Origin: Ilex aquifolium
Lineage: Eukaryota; Streptophyta; Magnoliopsida; Aquifoliales; Aquifoliaceae
NCBI GenBank assembly: GCA_951799425.1
Contig: OX637402.1
Coordinates: forward strand, 26,938,492-27,002,491
Length of the DNA: 64,000 bases
Direction: 5' to 3'
The position numbers and the translations under genes are program-made. The stretch's first letter is position 1, and every line of letters starts with the position of its first letter. Under the pieces are notes generated by a model. That model saw only the letters and a program-made list of their open reading frames with translations. It was not told the origin of the DNA and did no database searches. Shown here in pieces: positions 9,738 through 20,413 of this stretch.

Positions 9738-12700
9738 TTTTTTTTTTTTTTTTTTTAAAACCACCCCGTGTGAGTGGGGGGTTTGGCAGGACCCCTACCT
9801 GTATATATAGCTAAAAGGAAAAATGTACAAGGGAGGAGGACGTAGAGCCAAGCCTCCAGAAGTGGAAGAAAGTCAAAACAAAAGTTTGGTGATGACTCAT
9901 CACCAAAAGCATGAAAATAAAACATCAATTAAAAAATTAAAAACTCAACGACGAACGTGAGGAGTCTGTCGAGCGTCCAAGGCGAGGATGCCAGCAATCC
10001 CAGAAGGAAGGGATGACGAATCAAGGAATCGCTGATTGAGCTTCTGAGAGCAAGCCCTATTAGCCATGAAGTCTGCAGCCTGATTCACCTCCCGCAGGAC
10101 GTGGCAGACGCGAGCAGAGAGAGAAGCACACAGAAGCCGAATCCGAGCAAGTAGGTAAGCATAAACCCAGCACCCAGTACCCTGAGACGAAACCCAAGAA
10201 ACCACTGTAGCTGAATCTGACTCCACTACCAACTCTGAAGCTCCCAAATCTGCGGCCAACTCCAACCCAGCACAAACAGCCTGCAACTCCGCATACAGAA
10301 TAGGCTGATGCCCCAGAAACAAGCCAAAAGCCCTAAGTACCCGACCCTGATGGTCCCGAATAACACCCCCTGTCGCAGACAGTTCCGGATTGCCTTTAGA
10401 ACAGCCGTCAACACTGATCTTCAGGCAACCCGCTACAGGACGAGTCCAAGCAACCAAGCGAAGAGGTCGAGGCCGAGGAACCAAGACCCTAAGAGAACCT
10501 ATAAACTCCACGGACTCATCCCGACGCAACTGACTCGGAGCAAACCCAAAAGCAAGCCCAACCAACTACATATTGGTCATAACCCTCTGAATCACAACGG
10601 GCACCTGAAAAACCTGACCATCGAATCTATAAGCATTACGGGCCTTCCATAAGTGCCACAGAATGAAGCATGGCAGCAGTACCCGCATGTGACCTGCAGA
10701 AGGAGTACAACGCCGCCAATGAAGCATCAAAGCATAAGGAGACTGAAACGGCCGACATCTGATCCCAAACATCTGATAAAAGTGACCCCACACCTGAACT
10801 GCAAGTGGACAATCCAGAAAAAGATGCCTAAGAGTCTCAACAGCCCCACCACACACACACCGGGATACTACATGGAAACCCCGTCTCTCTAAGCCATCAT
10901 CTGTGGCCAGAAAACCATGAAACAACCGCCACATAAAGAAAGAGATCTGGGTCGGAATATGCCTCTGCCAGACACAAGAAAACCCAGCCCGAACTGGAGC
11001 CACCCCCCGAATATCAGCCCAAGCAGTCCTCAATGAAAAATTCTCATCCAAAGACAACCTCCACCTCATCTGATCAATCCCCTGCTCTGGAATCAGAATC
11101 TGCACAATCTGCTCAACAACTGGAGAAGGTAAAATCCCCAACAATCGGCCTCTGTCCCATTGCCGACCCGTCCAGTAAGCAGAAACATGATCCCCAGAAG
11201 CTGCCCCCGGATACACTAAAGCCAAAGGGTAATCCCCCAACCAACAATCATACCAGAAGCTGACCTCACCAGACCTTACTAACCATATGATCCTCGGCTC
11301 AGCCACGGATCGAATCCCACACAACCGCCTCCAAAGAGGTGAAGCTGGGTAACGAAACTCAATAAGCCCAGGATGGGTGGATCTACAGTACTTGGCCCTC
11401 ATAAAAATGGACCAAAGTGACTGTTGAGCCCGAAAACTCCACCAGAGCTTCACCTCACAAGTCTCGGCTACGTCAGAAAAAGAACGCACCCCTAAGCCGC
11501 CCTCCTTTACAGGAAAACATACCTCAGCCCAGTGACACCAGTGAATCCTCCGATGAGTAGCTGTATCACCCCACAAGAAACGTGTGAACAACCTCTCTAA
11601 CTGGTGAAAAACATCCGCAGGAGGCCTCAGCACGTGAAACAAGTGAATTGGCATCGACGCGAGCACATGACGAATCAGAGTAAGCTTACCTCCAAAGGAG
11701 AGCAAGCGATTCGCCCATCCAAAAATCCGATCGCGCACCTTCCGAATCATCTCATCAAAGTACGAGATCCGGAGATGACCCAAGTAGATAGGGCACCCCA
11801 GATAAATAAACGGAAGGTCACGCTTCTGAAAACCAGTGGTCTGCCGTGCAATCACCTCTCTAGAATGCGAGGCACACGAACTGATATAGAAACTGCTCTT
11901 GGCTTGACTAACTAACTGACCAGAGACAGCCTCATAGTGATGAAGAAAATCCATAACTCGCTGCAAGCTCGACCGGCACCCATTAGCAAAAATAATAATG
12001 TCATCCGCAAAAGCCAAATGAGAAACCGAAACCCCAACTCCAGGACTTTAAGCCACCCTCGGAAATCGAGCATACAAAGAGTCCAAGCCTTGAGAGAGAT
12101 ACTCTGCATCTATGATAAACAAACAAGGAGAAAGTGGGTCACCCTGCCGCAGCCCCCCCTGCGACTGGAAAAAGCCCTGATTGACCCCATTCACCATCAC
12201 AGAAAACCACGGCCCCCAGATAGCCCGTCAAACCAAAGAAATCCAGCCCTCAGAGAACCCAAAAGCCCGCAACATATGGAGAATGAATGTCCAAGACATC
12301 CTGTCATATGCCTTAGTCATATCTAGCTTCAGCACGATGTTCCCACCCCGGGAACCTCTCCCCAAATCATGAACCAACTCTTGAGCCAAAAGTACACTGT
12401 CCTGCAACACTCGACCCGGCACAAACCTACTCTGCGTCGGTGATATGATACGCGGCAACAAGGACAACAGACGAGAAACGAGGATCTTCGTCAACACCTT
12501 GTTGCTCACGTTACATAAACTGATCGGCCGAAAATCTGCCCAAGTCGAAGGTGACTCCTTCTTGGGTAAAAGTACTACCAACGTACTCATGAATCCTCGA
12601 GGCATAGGAGAACTTCGGAAGTAATCCTGAACTGCAGCTAGCAAATATGCTCCCACAATGTCCCAACAAAACTGATAAAAGCGACTGCAAAATCCATCCG

Positions 12701-13378
12701 GCCCTGGCGCACTATCAGAATCAATAGAGAACACGACCTGTCTCACCTCCTCCAAAGTCGGCATAGCACACAACCCAACATCATCTGCATCAGTCACAAT
12801 AGTTGGAATAGCCGAAAAGTCTGCAATCTCAACCTGACCGGCCCCTACAGAGAACAATCCCTGAAAAAAGGAAATTGTCGAAGCACCAATAGCCCTAGGC
12901 TCAGTAATCCACTCTGCATCATCACCCCGGATCCGATGGATTGAAAGAACATGCCGCTTCTTCCTCACTGAAGCATGAAAGAAGCGGGTGTTCGAATCCC
13001 CTTCTCGAAGCCAGCGGACACGAGATTGCTGTCTCATAAAGGACTCCTCACACTGTAATGTCTGCTGCAACTCAACCCTGGCCTGATGAAGGGCAGCCCG
13101 ATCTGAAGGAGACCCTGACTGATCATGAGCCACCTCTCTCCTACTAACCTCGGTCTCTGCCTCCTGAACTCACTGAAACACATTGCCGAACACTTCCTTG
13201 TTCCAGACCTTTAGGGTTTGTTTCAACCGAATAAGCTTCGATTGAAACGCAGACATCCCCGAAGCGAACACATGAAGGATCTAGCTCTGCCGCACAACCT
13301 CTAGAAAATCTCTGTGCCTGGTCCAAGTATGAAGAAACTTGAACCGGATCGGCCCTCTACTCTGACGCTGATCTCCAG
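9738..13378 (-). mobile_element. 5'-truncated L1-type LINE (RT, zf-RVT, RNase H)
   Basis: Read on minus, the element begins inside the endonuclease region at about 13378 and ends in a 19-base A-run (T-run 9738-9756). Copy 2 has the empty site at about 55173 (aaaagataattgacagagatgatt). Compared with it, the insertion removed about five bases (gacag) and made no visible duplication. The sequence belongs to the same LINE family as the plus-strand element from 57470; for example 13378 corresponds to about 60423 there. Confidence 0.9.
9945..13340 (-). pseudogene. LINE ORF2 (reverse transcriptase/RNase H), broken by stop codons
   Basis: A single minus frame covers the remaining ORF2. In order it contains the pre-RT segment (RWLREGDSNTRFFH near 13010), reverse transcriptase with SAPGPDGF, FRPISLCNVSNKVLTKIL, KLDMTKAYDRMSW and the active-site AFADD (near 12010), then a zf-RVT domain with CVCGGAVETLRHLFLDCP (about 10810-10860), and an RNase H domain (ISVDGCSKGNP near 10410, YAELQAV, VVESDS). 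In-frame stops interrupt it near 13172, 12228, 12050 and 10566. Three of these can be compared with the related plus-strand copy or the family pattern and are point substitutions, not indels. It is not functional, but the lack of frameshifts suggests a fairly recent insertion. Confidence 0.9.
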
Positions 13379-13473
13379 AGATGATTTGAGGATTAACCCC
13401 CATCAATGAGAAGTTTTTGTAGCACCTGTATGCCTGAAAACAACCCACTCCTTGATGCACAAGTTTACACTGC

Positions 13474-13715
13474 ATGAGTTAAAACTGTGTACAATATAAT
13501 AATAAATAAACAAAAAAAATTTGTTTTCTCTTGGTCCGTATGAATTAAAATTGTATATGACATAACCCAAATATCAAAACAGAAAAACAAATTCTTCTTT
13601 TTTTTTTTGCTCCTCCTGTCCCGCATGAGCTAAAACCACGTATGACACAACAAAAAACCAAAGAAATTGATTTTGCTCTTGACTTGCATGAGCAAAAACT
13701 GTGTACGATCAAACA
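13474..13715. repeat. Degenerate tandem repeat, four units of about 65-85 bp
   Basis: Units start with gcatgagttaaaactgtgta (13474), gtatgaattaaaattgtata (13539), gcatgagctaaaaccacgta (13624) and gcatgagcaaaaactgtgta (13686). Each is followed by a c/t-a-rich stretch with ac(a)aa runs. The same array is in copy 2 from 55272. No coding role is apparent. Confidence 0.65.
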
Positions 13716-13798
13716 AAAAAAAAAAGCTCCTAAGCCATATGATTTTGCTCAATCCATCTCGCCACGAAGGCCGCTGATTGTAGGAATAAGAAGTTCGA

Positions 13799-14201
13799 TG
13801 TTGTATATTGTTTTCAAATTATTATGGAGATTGGTCATTGAAAGATCCAGCTCCATCAAAGGCTACCCAGTAGCTCACTCTACTCCATCAGTCTGCAGTC
13901 CACACTAGTAGCCACCCTACTGATGGTTAGGAGGCAGACGGTTGAAGCTTTGACAAAGCTTGCCAAAGCCTTAAATGTGTTCCCTCTTCCTTAACTTATT
14001 TGGCCAGAAACTTCCTATAAATAGGAAGCTTAGTGAAGGCCAGAAATATGTTCAAGATCAGTGAGAAAGAGAGAGATTTGGGAGAGAGATCTCAGTGAGA
14101 ATTTTGTATTAATTCTTGTATGTTATTTCCAGAGAGAAATAGAGATATTCTCTTTGTTTATATCTTGTTTGTGGTATATTTCTGGTCATGGGTAACCAAC
14201 A
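13799..14201 (+). mobile_element. Ty1/copia-type LTR (5' LTR), copy 1
   Basis: This 403-bp segment begins TGTTGTATATTG and ends GGTAACCAACA, giving the inverted ends TGTTG/CAACA. A tRNA-Met-type primer-binding site follows two bases later. It contains cctataaataggaagc near 14015, a good TATA box for the LTR promoter. Copy 2 has the same 403-bp LTR at 55599-56001. The choice of TG start rests on the terminal inverted repeat and is not confirmed by a second LTR, because none is present. Confidence 0.7.
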
Positions 14202-14203
14202 AG

Positions 14204-14216
14204 TGGTATCAGAGCC
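14204..14216 (+). promoter_or_regulatory. Primer-binding site (initiator tRNA-Met type)
   Basis: TGGTATCAGAGCC, complementary to the 3' end of plant initiator tRNA-Met, lies just after the LTR end and marks the start of the internal region of the copia fragment. In copy 2 the same site has decayed to tggtattagaacc (56004). Confidence 0.85.
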
Positions 14217-14763
14217 TTGGTTGGGTCGCCGAAATTTTTTCCAACTCACTGTTTTTGGTTCGTACGGGTTCTAAACGAACTCGAAATCAAATTCTGAGCG
14301 CACCATTGAATTCCCCTCGTCGAAACGAGTCGAACCCCATTGGCATCGCATCATTCCGACGTCGGACGCTCTCTCACAGTCCTCGCCGGAAGTTCGCTGG
14401 AAAGTCCACCGGCCGCCGGAGTTGTTGTCGGAGCTCACCGGAGTTGCTGCCGGAAGTTCGCCGGAAAATTCACCAGCCGTCGGAGTTACTGTCAGAGCTC
14501 GCTGGAGTTGCTGCCTGAAGTTCGCCGGACCGGTGACCGGAGCAAGGTTGAAGACGATGGAATATTCCACTCCGTTAAAGAATATTCTGTTAAGTTACCA
14601 AAAACTTTCCGAGTCAATTCTGAGTTCATTTTAGCTCCGTTTTTGGTGAACCATGACTCTTTCCCAGCTATTTCAACCGTTCCGGACGCAAACGGTACAC
14701 TCTTTTTTGCAAAATTCGGCCCCAAAATTTTTGATCAAGACATTTAGAGTCTAAAAACTCAAG

Positions 14764-15063
14764 ATGTCCATGGAGGAATCAACGTCGGGAGCCATGATCA
14801 AACTCACTGCCTCTAATTATACACTTTGGAGACCTCGGATGGAAGATCTCCTAAGCTGTAAAGACTTGTACGATCCCTTAGAGGCAGAAGGTGTAAATCC
14901 ATATCTGATAAAAGAAACGGAGTGGAAGAAACTGAACAGAAAAATCATCGGTCAAATCAGGCAATGGCTTGACCACAGTGTATTCCACCATGTTGCACAA
15001 GAGACTGATGCACATGTCCTCTAGAAGAAGCTGGAAGACATGTACCAGGCCAAGACTGCCTAA
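14764..15063 (+). pseudogene. Ty1/copia gag N-terminal fragment (copy 1)
   Basis: The frame begins MSMEESTSGAMIKLTASNY and continues LWRPRMEDLLSCKDLYDPL…KKLNRKIIGQIRQWL…HHVAQETDAHVL, the typical start of plant copia gag polyproteins: a short leader, then the region that precedes the UBN2 domain. A stop (TAG, 15022) interrupts it where copy 2 has TGG. The homology ends at about QAKTA (15063), so most of gag and all of pol are gone. The leader (14230-14760) contains ccggaagttcgccgg-type tandem words, with more units here than in copy 2. Confidence 0.85.
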
Positions 15064-15556
15064 AGTTGATGATTAATTCATCACATTAATGATCTTGATT
15101 GGGCTTCAAATTTAGTCGATTTTGTTTCAAAATGATGTTAGCTTGGTTCCAAGATAGCCCTAGAATCCTCATTAACTTATTGAGCTAAATTCAAGCCTAT
15201 CTCATTAAAGTACCAAGATTACAATTATGTTTAAGCTAGCTTAGCTCCTTTAAATCATAAGTCGATCATGACCAAGAGTGATAACATATCCATATATAAC
15301 ATAACGAAAAATAATAAAAGAAATTCCAGTATTATCAATGTCTACGAACAAAATCTATCACAAAAACAATTCTAAACAGAGAACAAATATGAATTTATTG
15401 ATCGGCAGTGAACTTTGCCTTATTTTAAGGGACTTACAATCTGAGATACAATTTCAATTTAAGGGAAAAAACTTCACACTTCAATAATAACCAATGCAAT
15501 CTAATTGGTGGTACTACAACATAAGTGAGAAACTATTAAAGAAATCTTGTAGGGCT
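15064..15556. other. Flanking and 3' untranslated sequence of the split laccase
   Basis: The right part (about 15400-15556) matches, inverted, the sequence after the stop of laccase pseudogene 1 (6281-6440). The shared words are aatctaattggtggtac and acaattccaatttaa, so it is the 3' untranslated region of the minus-strand laccase. 15064-15400 shows no gene. Confidence 0.6.
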
Positions 15557-17559
15557 TCAACAACGTGGCATGTCTGGGGGTGGGGGCAACATTTTGGCAT
15601 CTAGATGCTTGCCATTTGTCACGATGAATGTCATCCCCATCCCCCAACTTACGTGGCGCTCGAAATGACAATGCATAAACCACACTCCTGTAGAAAACAA
15701 AAGGAAAAATAAATATCAAACACACCCCATATAGTCATACTAAGTAATATAACAACGAGTTAATTACGCTTTAGTCCTCAACTATGTGTTATGTCTCACA
15801 TTACTCCCTATTTTTTTGGAATTGACACATTGCCTCTCAACTATTATATTTCTTATGTTTGTGCATTTAGTTTTAGTTCTTACGTTTGGAAGATGCATTA
15901 TGTGTGTCACGAAAACTAATAATACTATTAATAAAGACAGATAATAAGAAAAAGAATATTGCAAGATACCAGGGTTGTTGGCCTTGAATCTGATAGCAGC
16001 CCATCCGTTCTTAGGTACAGCAAAGGTGTTCTGTAGAGGAGGGTCCACAAGATTATAATTTTTGGGGTCCTTGTTTTTGTCGAAGTTTCCAATTCCCGAC
16101 CCAACAACGTAAAAACTATATCCATGCAAATGCATAGGATGATCAACCCCAGCCACCAAATTTGTTCCCTGGAAAACAAGCTCCACCGTGGAATTGTACT
16201 GGATCATTCTCACTTCTGTCGCTCTCCTCGGCGTCCGGAATTGCACTGGAGGAGAAGCCGTCGTATAATTGAAAGCCAAAGGTGGAAATTTAGGAAAATT
16301 AGTTCCATATATACCATTAATTTGCCTATAGTAAGCTTCAAGAATGTCGATTGGCGTAGTTTGTAAGGTTATGTTGTTCACACTGGCTGATAATCGGTTA
16401 CCACGTGGTCCCTCACAAGTATTGTTACTAGAACATGGCAATGTGTTGATTGAAAGTGTAAAAAATAGGTTAGTGCTTATTTTTAATGGGACATTAACTT
16501 GATGATCTTTGCTAGCTAAACTTCTCAGGCTACGGGTGAAACTTGTCAAGGCGCTCGTGTCGTTGAAGGCTGGAAGTTGAGGTAAAGGTGGGGGTGAAGA
16601 TGGTCTGTAGTTTCCTTCATATTGGATAATGGCTGTGGTGGTGGTGTTGTCGAAAGGAACAGCTGGGGCACTGTTGTAAGCCCTAGCAGCCATATAATAG
16701 TGGTTAGGTTTCTGGTTAGCTTCTAACAAGAAATCAATGGTTTGTCCGGGCGATATCGCGATATAATTGGTTTTCAATGGCTTCGTGTAGCTACCGTCTG
16801 TTCCGACGACGGTGATCTGGTGGTTGCCCACGGAGAAGAAGAGAATATTGTTCATAGCAGTGTTGATCATTCGAAGCAAATAGATCTTGCCATACTCCAC
16901 AGTTAGCTTAAATGTATCTGCACATGTAAGTAGCAAAGTCATTGATAGTTCAAATTGATTAAGAAAATATACCAATTATAAGAAAATACGATGATGAAAA
17001 GATAAAATTACGAGGATCATCCCGAAGTATGCGCTCCATCTCATTTTAGTTTCTAATGTTACATTAGTTCTTAATGTATTCAATCTGATTATAAGCAATC
17101 CCCATATAACGTCCTCCAAATTTTTAACATAATACTAACAAAAGTTGTAACTAATCACGTAATCTAAGAGAGTAATGCCACTCTTCAACTTTAATGGCCA
17201 AATAAGGTGGTGTTGTTCGATTAGCAGTGAATTCAACTATATTAGATGAGATTTGTCATTGATCCATGAAAAAAATGCATTAAGTTAGTAAATTTAGTCC
17301 AGGTAGTATTGTTGAAATTAGTAATGTCACCGAAAAAACAATTTTTTTTTTTTGGTGGAAAAAATCTATGAGCTGAACAAAGAAGCACAAAAGAAATAAT
17401 GAATGTTGAACCGACTAATTAGTTAAATAAAACCTATATTAGGGAGAGAAGTGAAATAAGTTGAAACCTGGTCTTGAGCATGGATATAGATCCCCGGGTT
17501 GGCCATTTATAAGGTAAGCATCAGAGTTATTTGGGTCTCCCCCATTCTCAATGAATTCT

Positions 17560-20253
17560 TGTCATAAGTATATTCACACATGACATGCATGCGTAGGATT
17601 GACGATTAGTATTTAATTATGAGTAATGAACGATGAATATTTTAATATTTAGGGATAATTTATAAAAAATGATTATAGGGAGAATTGTTTTATTTAAAGT
17701 GTGAAAAATTAAATAAGAATGTTGACATGTGATATTCTTTTATTATTTCATGTATATTAGCGCATGTGAAATTAATCGGGTGACAAGCATGTGACATCAA
17801 TTTATTGTTATAAAAAAAAATAATAATAATAATGAAATAAAATGTATTAGTATATACAAGAAGTGGTTAAGGGTCCGAGAGACGAATTTAATAGATTGTC
17901 AATAATTTAAATATATGTATATACATGTGTATGTATAACTATGTATACAAAAAGAAAATACATACATATAATTGTATATATGTATGTATATAATAAATAT
18001 GTATATAACATATAATATATTTATAATATATATATATAATATTGGGTCATGATTATAGTCTCCACTTAGCAAGACATGCCTTGCATGTCTTGCATGCAAA
18101 AAGAAAGAAAGAAAAAAAAAAAGTCTTTCCCTTGAACATTTCGGCTAGATCAAGAACCAAAAGGGAAAAAAAAAGAAGAAAACCAAGGGAAGAAGAAGGA
18201 AAGAAAGAAAAGAAGAAAAAAAAATTAAGTGTGGCTACAAGGTAAGAATTATGCTTCATTTTCTTTCTTCTAAGATGTAGAAATCCTATTTTTTTTATTT
18301 AGGCATTTTGAGTGTTGCATGTGTTTCAAGGATGATATTTTGTATGTGTTTAGATGTTGTATATTGATGTATGATGTTGGGTATGAGATTTGATTAATGA
18401 ATGAAGGTTACATCTTGATATTTATGTGGGTGTGTAAATTAAGTTAGTATTGTTGAAAAAAATTTGAAGTGTGGTGGGTACTTGGAAATGTTGTTAATTG
18501 TTCTTGAATTTTCATGAAATTCATGGGTATGAAATTTTCACACAATTTTATGATTTTATTGGGAAATTATGTAGATTCAACTATATTTTGGTTACTATAA
18601 TTTTATGAGAAATGTTTACTTTGGATGTAATGGATTCGAGTAGGTAATCTTACTCTCTATAAACGAATTATTTTCATGTGACTCGAATTGATTATAACTA
18701 CTAGTTTAATTTGTTTGAGTAATTGATATGGCTAGATGTGGATGAGATATTGAATGTGGCATGATTTAATTAAGAAATTTGTTTTGTGTAAACCAATTCG
18801 AGTAAAGCGGTATTATTTATTAATACTCGAATGCGATTTTGAAATAATGGGTGTCAGGTTCAGGGACGAGCACCGTAAAGAACGCTGCTCAAAAAGCTCC
18901 GGCAGAGGAGTCATCAACACGATAAATTGTCAGCAAGGTACGCGTGTACACTAATATTTGGTTTTATCTACATGTAAATATTTATGTTATGCGACTGTCT
19001 AGCTTATGAGTTCTATTGTGACTAAATAGCTTAAGTGGTCTAATGTTTCGATGGAAAATAAGATGTCTTCGTGACAGCTTATAATATTATGGTTTAGTTG
19101 TCTGTGTGACAAGTGGAAAGAAAAACCAAATGGTTGAGACGATAAAGCGTCGGGGGTCTAAGTGACATATTTTATTTGCGTAGTGAAGACGTCAAAGAGA
19201 CGAAAGCGAACTATTAGATTGAGATGTCTACGTGACTAAAAGTAACTCAAGTGTTCCAGTTTATCCTCGTGACGGAGATAAGTTAAAGCTGATTTCGTCT
19301 AAGTGACGGAAGCTAAATTTTTGATGTGATGTGATTTGTTTAAAAAAAAAAAAAAAAACTAGAATATTGAGAAAATGATACATGTTGTTAAGTTGTCTGA
19401 GTGACAATCGTATATCGATATGATGATAGACTTGTGTGGTGTTTTGTTGCCTGGGTGGCAAGACGGTTATTTCTGTGTGAAACCGTAGCGCAATGAAATA
19501 GAATTGCGAGAAAAGTTATGGAATTACGAATATTATTGTGGAGTGTTTTGTTGCCTGAGTGGCAAGACGGTTATTTCTGTGTGAAACCGTTTGTGTGAAA
19601 CCGTAGCGCAATGAAATAGAATTTCGAGAAAAGTTATGGAATTACGAATATTATTGTGTGGTGTTTTGTTGCCTGAGTGGCAAGATGGTTATTTCTGTGT
19701 GAAATCGTAGCGCAATAAAATAGAGTTTCGAAAAAAGATATGGAAACATGAATATTAAATTCCATAAATGAGCAAGAACATCACATTATTTTCTTTGTTC
19801 TATCTCTGAAATTATTAATGAGAACTCACTGAAAAATTTGCTTGAAAATCTTTTCAGGTAAACGGTACACAAACTTGCAGTCCACTGCCGCAGCTAGAAG
19901 TCCAGTTAGGAGTGTCGGGAAGGGCTCGTGTCCGTTTCTTTAAAAAAAATAACACTTTTTGGGTTGTATAAGATGTCAATATTTTGGTTTTAGCATGTAA
20001 GTAACACTTGTCTTATTTTGGTTTTGGCATGTAAGTAACACTTGTAAATATTTTTAGGATATGTATATTCTACATGGTAGCCGGCCTATGTGCCGTGCGC
20101 ATATAACTTTTCTTTTTGAAAAAAAAAATGATCCTAAGATAAATATTTCTAGGATGAGTTTTCTGTAAATGTCAAGTTATAATATTTTATTAATAACGGG
20201 ATTGCCTAAATGTTATTTTTATACTAATAGTGTAGTGGGATTGGGGTGTTACA
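17560..20253 (+). mobile_element. Ty3/gypsy chromovirus 5' LTR, 5' end truncated
   Basis: It ends GGGGTGTTACA at 20253, five bases before a tRNA-Met-type primer-binding site. The 3' LTR starts TGTAAAACCC at 25195, so complete LTRs have the ends TGTAA…TTACA. This 5' LTR begins at TGTCATAAG, which is LTR position 38; the first 37 bp are missing and the sequence joins laccase exon 4 directly. A full LTR would be about 2.73 kb, long for a plant chromovirus. It contains a roughly 104-bp tandem repeat (19438-19770) and many tctNNgtgac words between 19060 and 19420. Confidence 0.88.
19438..19770 (+). repeat. Tandem repeat of about 104-118 bp in the chromovirus LTR
   Basis: ttttgttgcctg begins at 19442, 19546 and 19664. 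Each unit continues with gtggcaagacggttatttc, a gtgaaaccgtagcgcaat block and a ggaattacgaatatt block. The second unit carries an extra 14 bp (a repeat of gtttgtgtgaaacc), which gives the longer spacing. The units differ at a few bases. Confidence 0.85.
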
Positions 20254-20258
20254 ATTTT

Positions 20259-20271
20259 TGGTATCAGAGCC
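20259..20271 (+). promoter_or_regulatory. Primer-binding site of the chromovirus
   Basis: TGGTATCAGAGCC five bases after the LTR end, complementary to initiator tRNA-Met, the usual primer for this group. Confidence 0.9.
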
Positions 20272-20413
20272 TAGGTTTATAGGTTCTGTAGACATGAATC
20301 TCTAGGTCGGTAGTGGACTGGATAAGTTGTTTGAGTCAGTGAGTGAGTAGAGATGGGTTAAGGTGCTAATGTTAAGTACATGTGTATTTGTTTACGTTGT
20401 GGATTACAGTTAA

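Larger units (their letters stand above)
1..15747. repeat. Segmental duplication, copy 1
   Basis: This block is repeated in the same orientation at 46157-57467. Landmarks appear in the same order in both: Mutator-like element, laccase remnant with last exon at 6150 (51505 in copy 2), a LINE with zinc-binding domain, LINE gag and RNase H fragments, a copia LTR and gag fragment, and the last exon of a laccase on the minus strand. Long stretches (for example 8600-9440 against 54040-54870) differ at only scattered positions by eye. The match fades at about 15747, where copy 2 runs into a LINE. The left end lies outside the window. Percent identity was not computed. Confidence 0.9.

Noticed and set aside
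10308..12372. Several plus-strand frames of 60-130 codons opposite the minus-strand LINE
   Set aside because: They are complements of the reverse transcriptase frame and carry no motifs.
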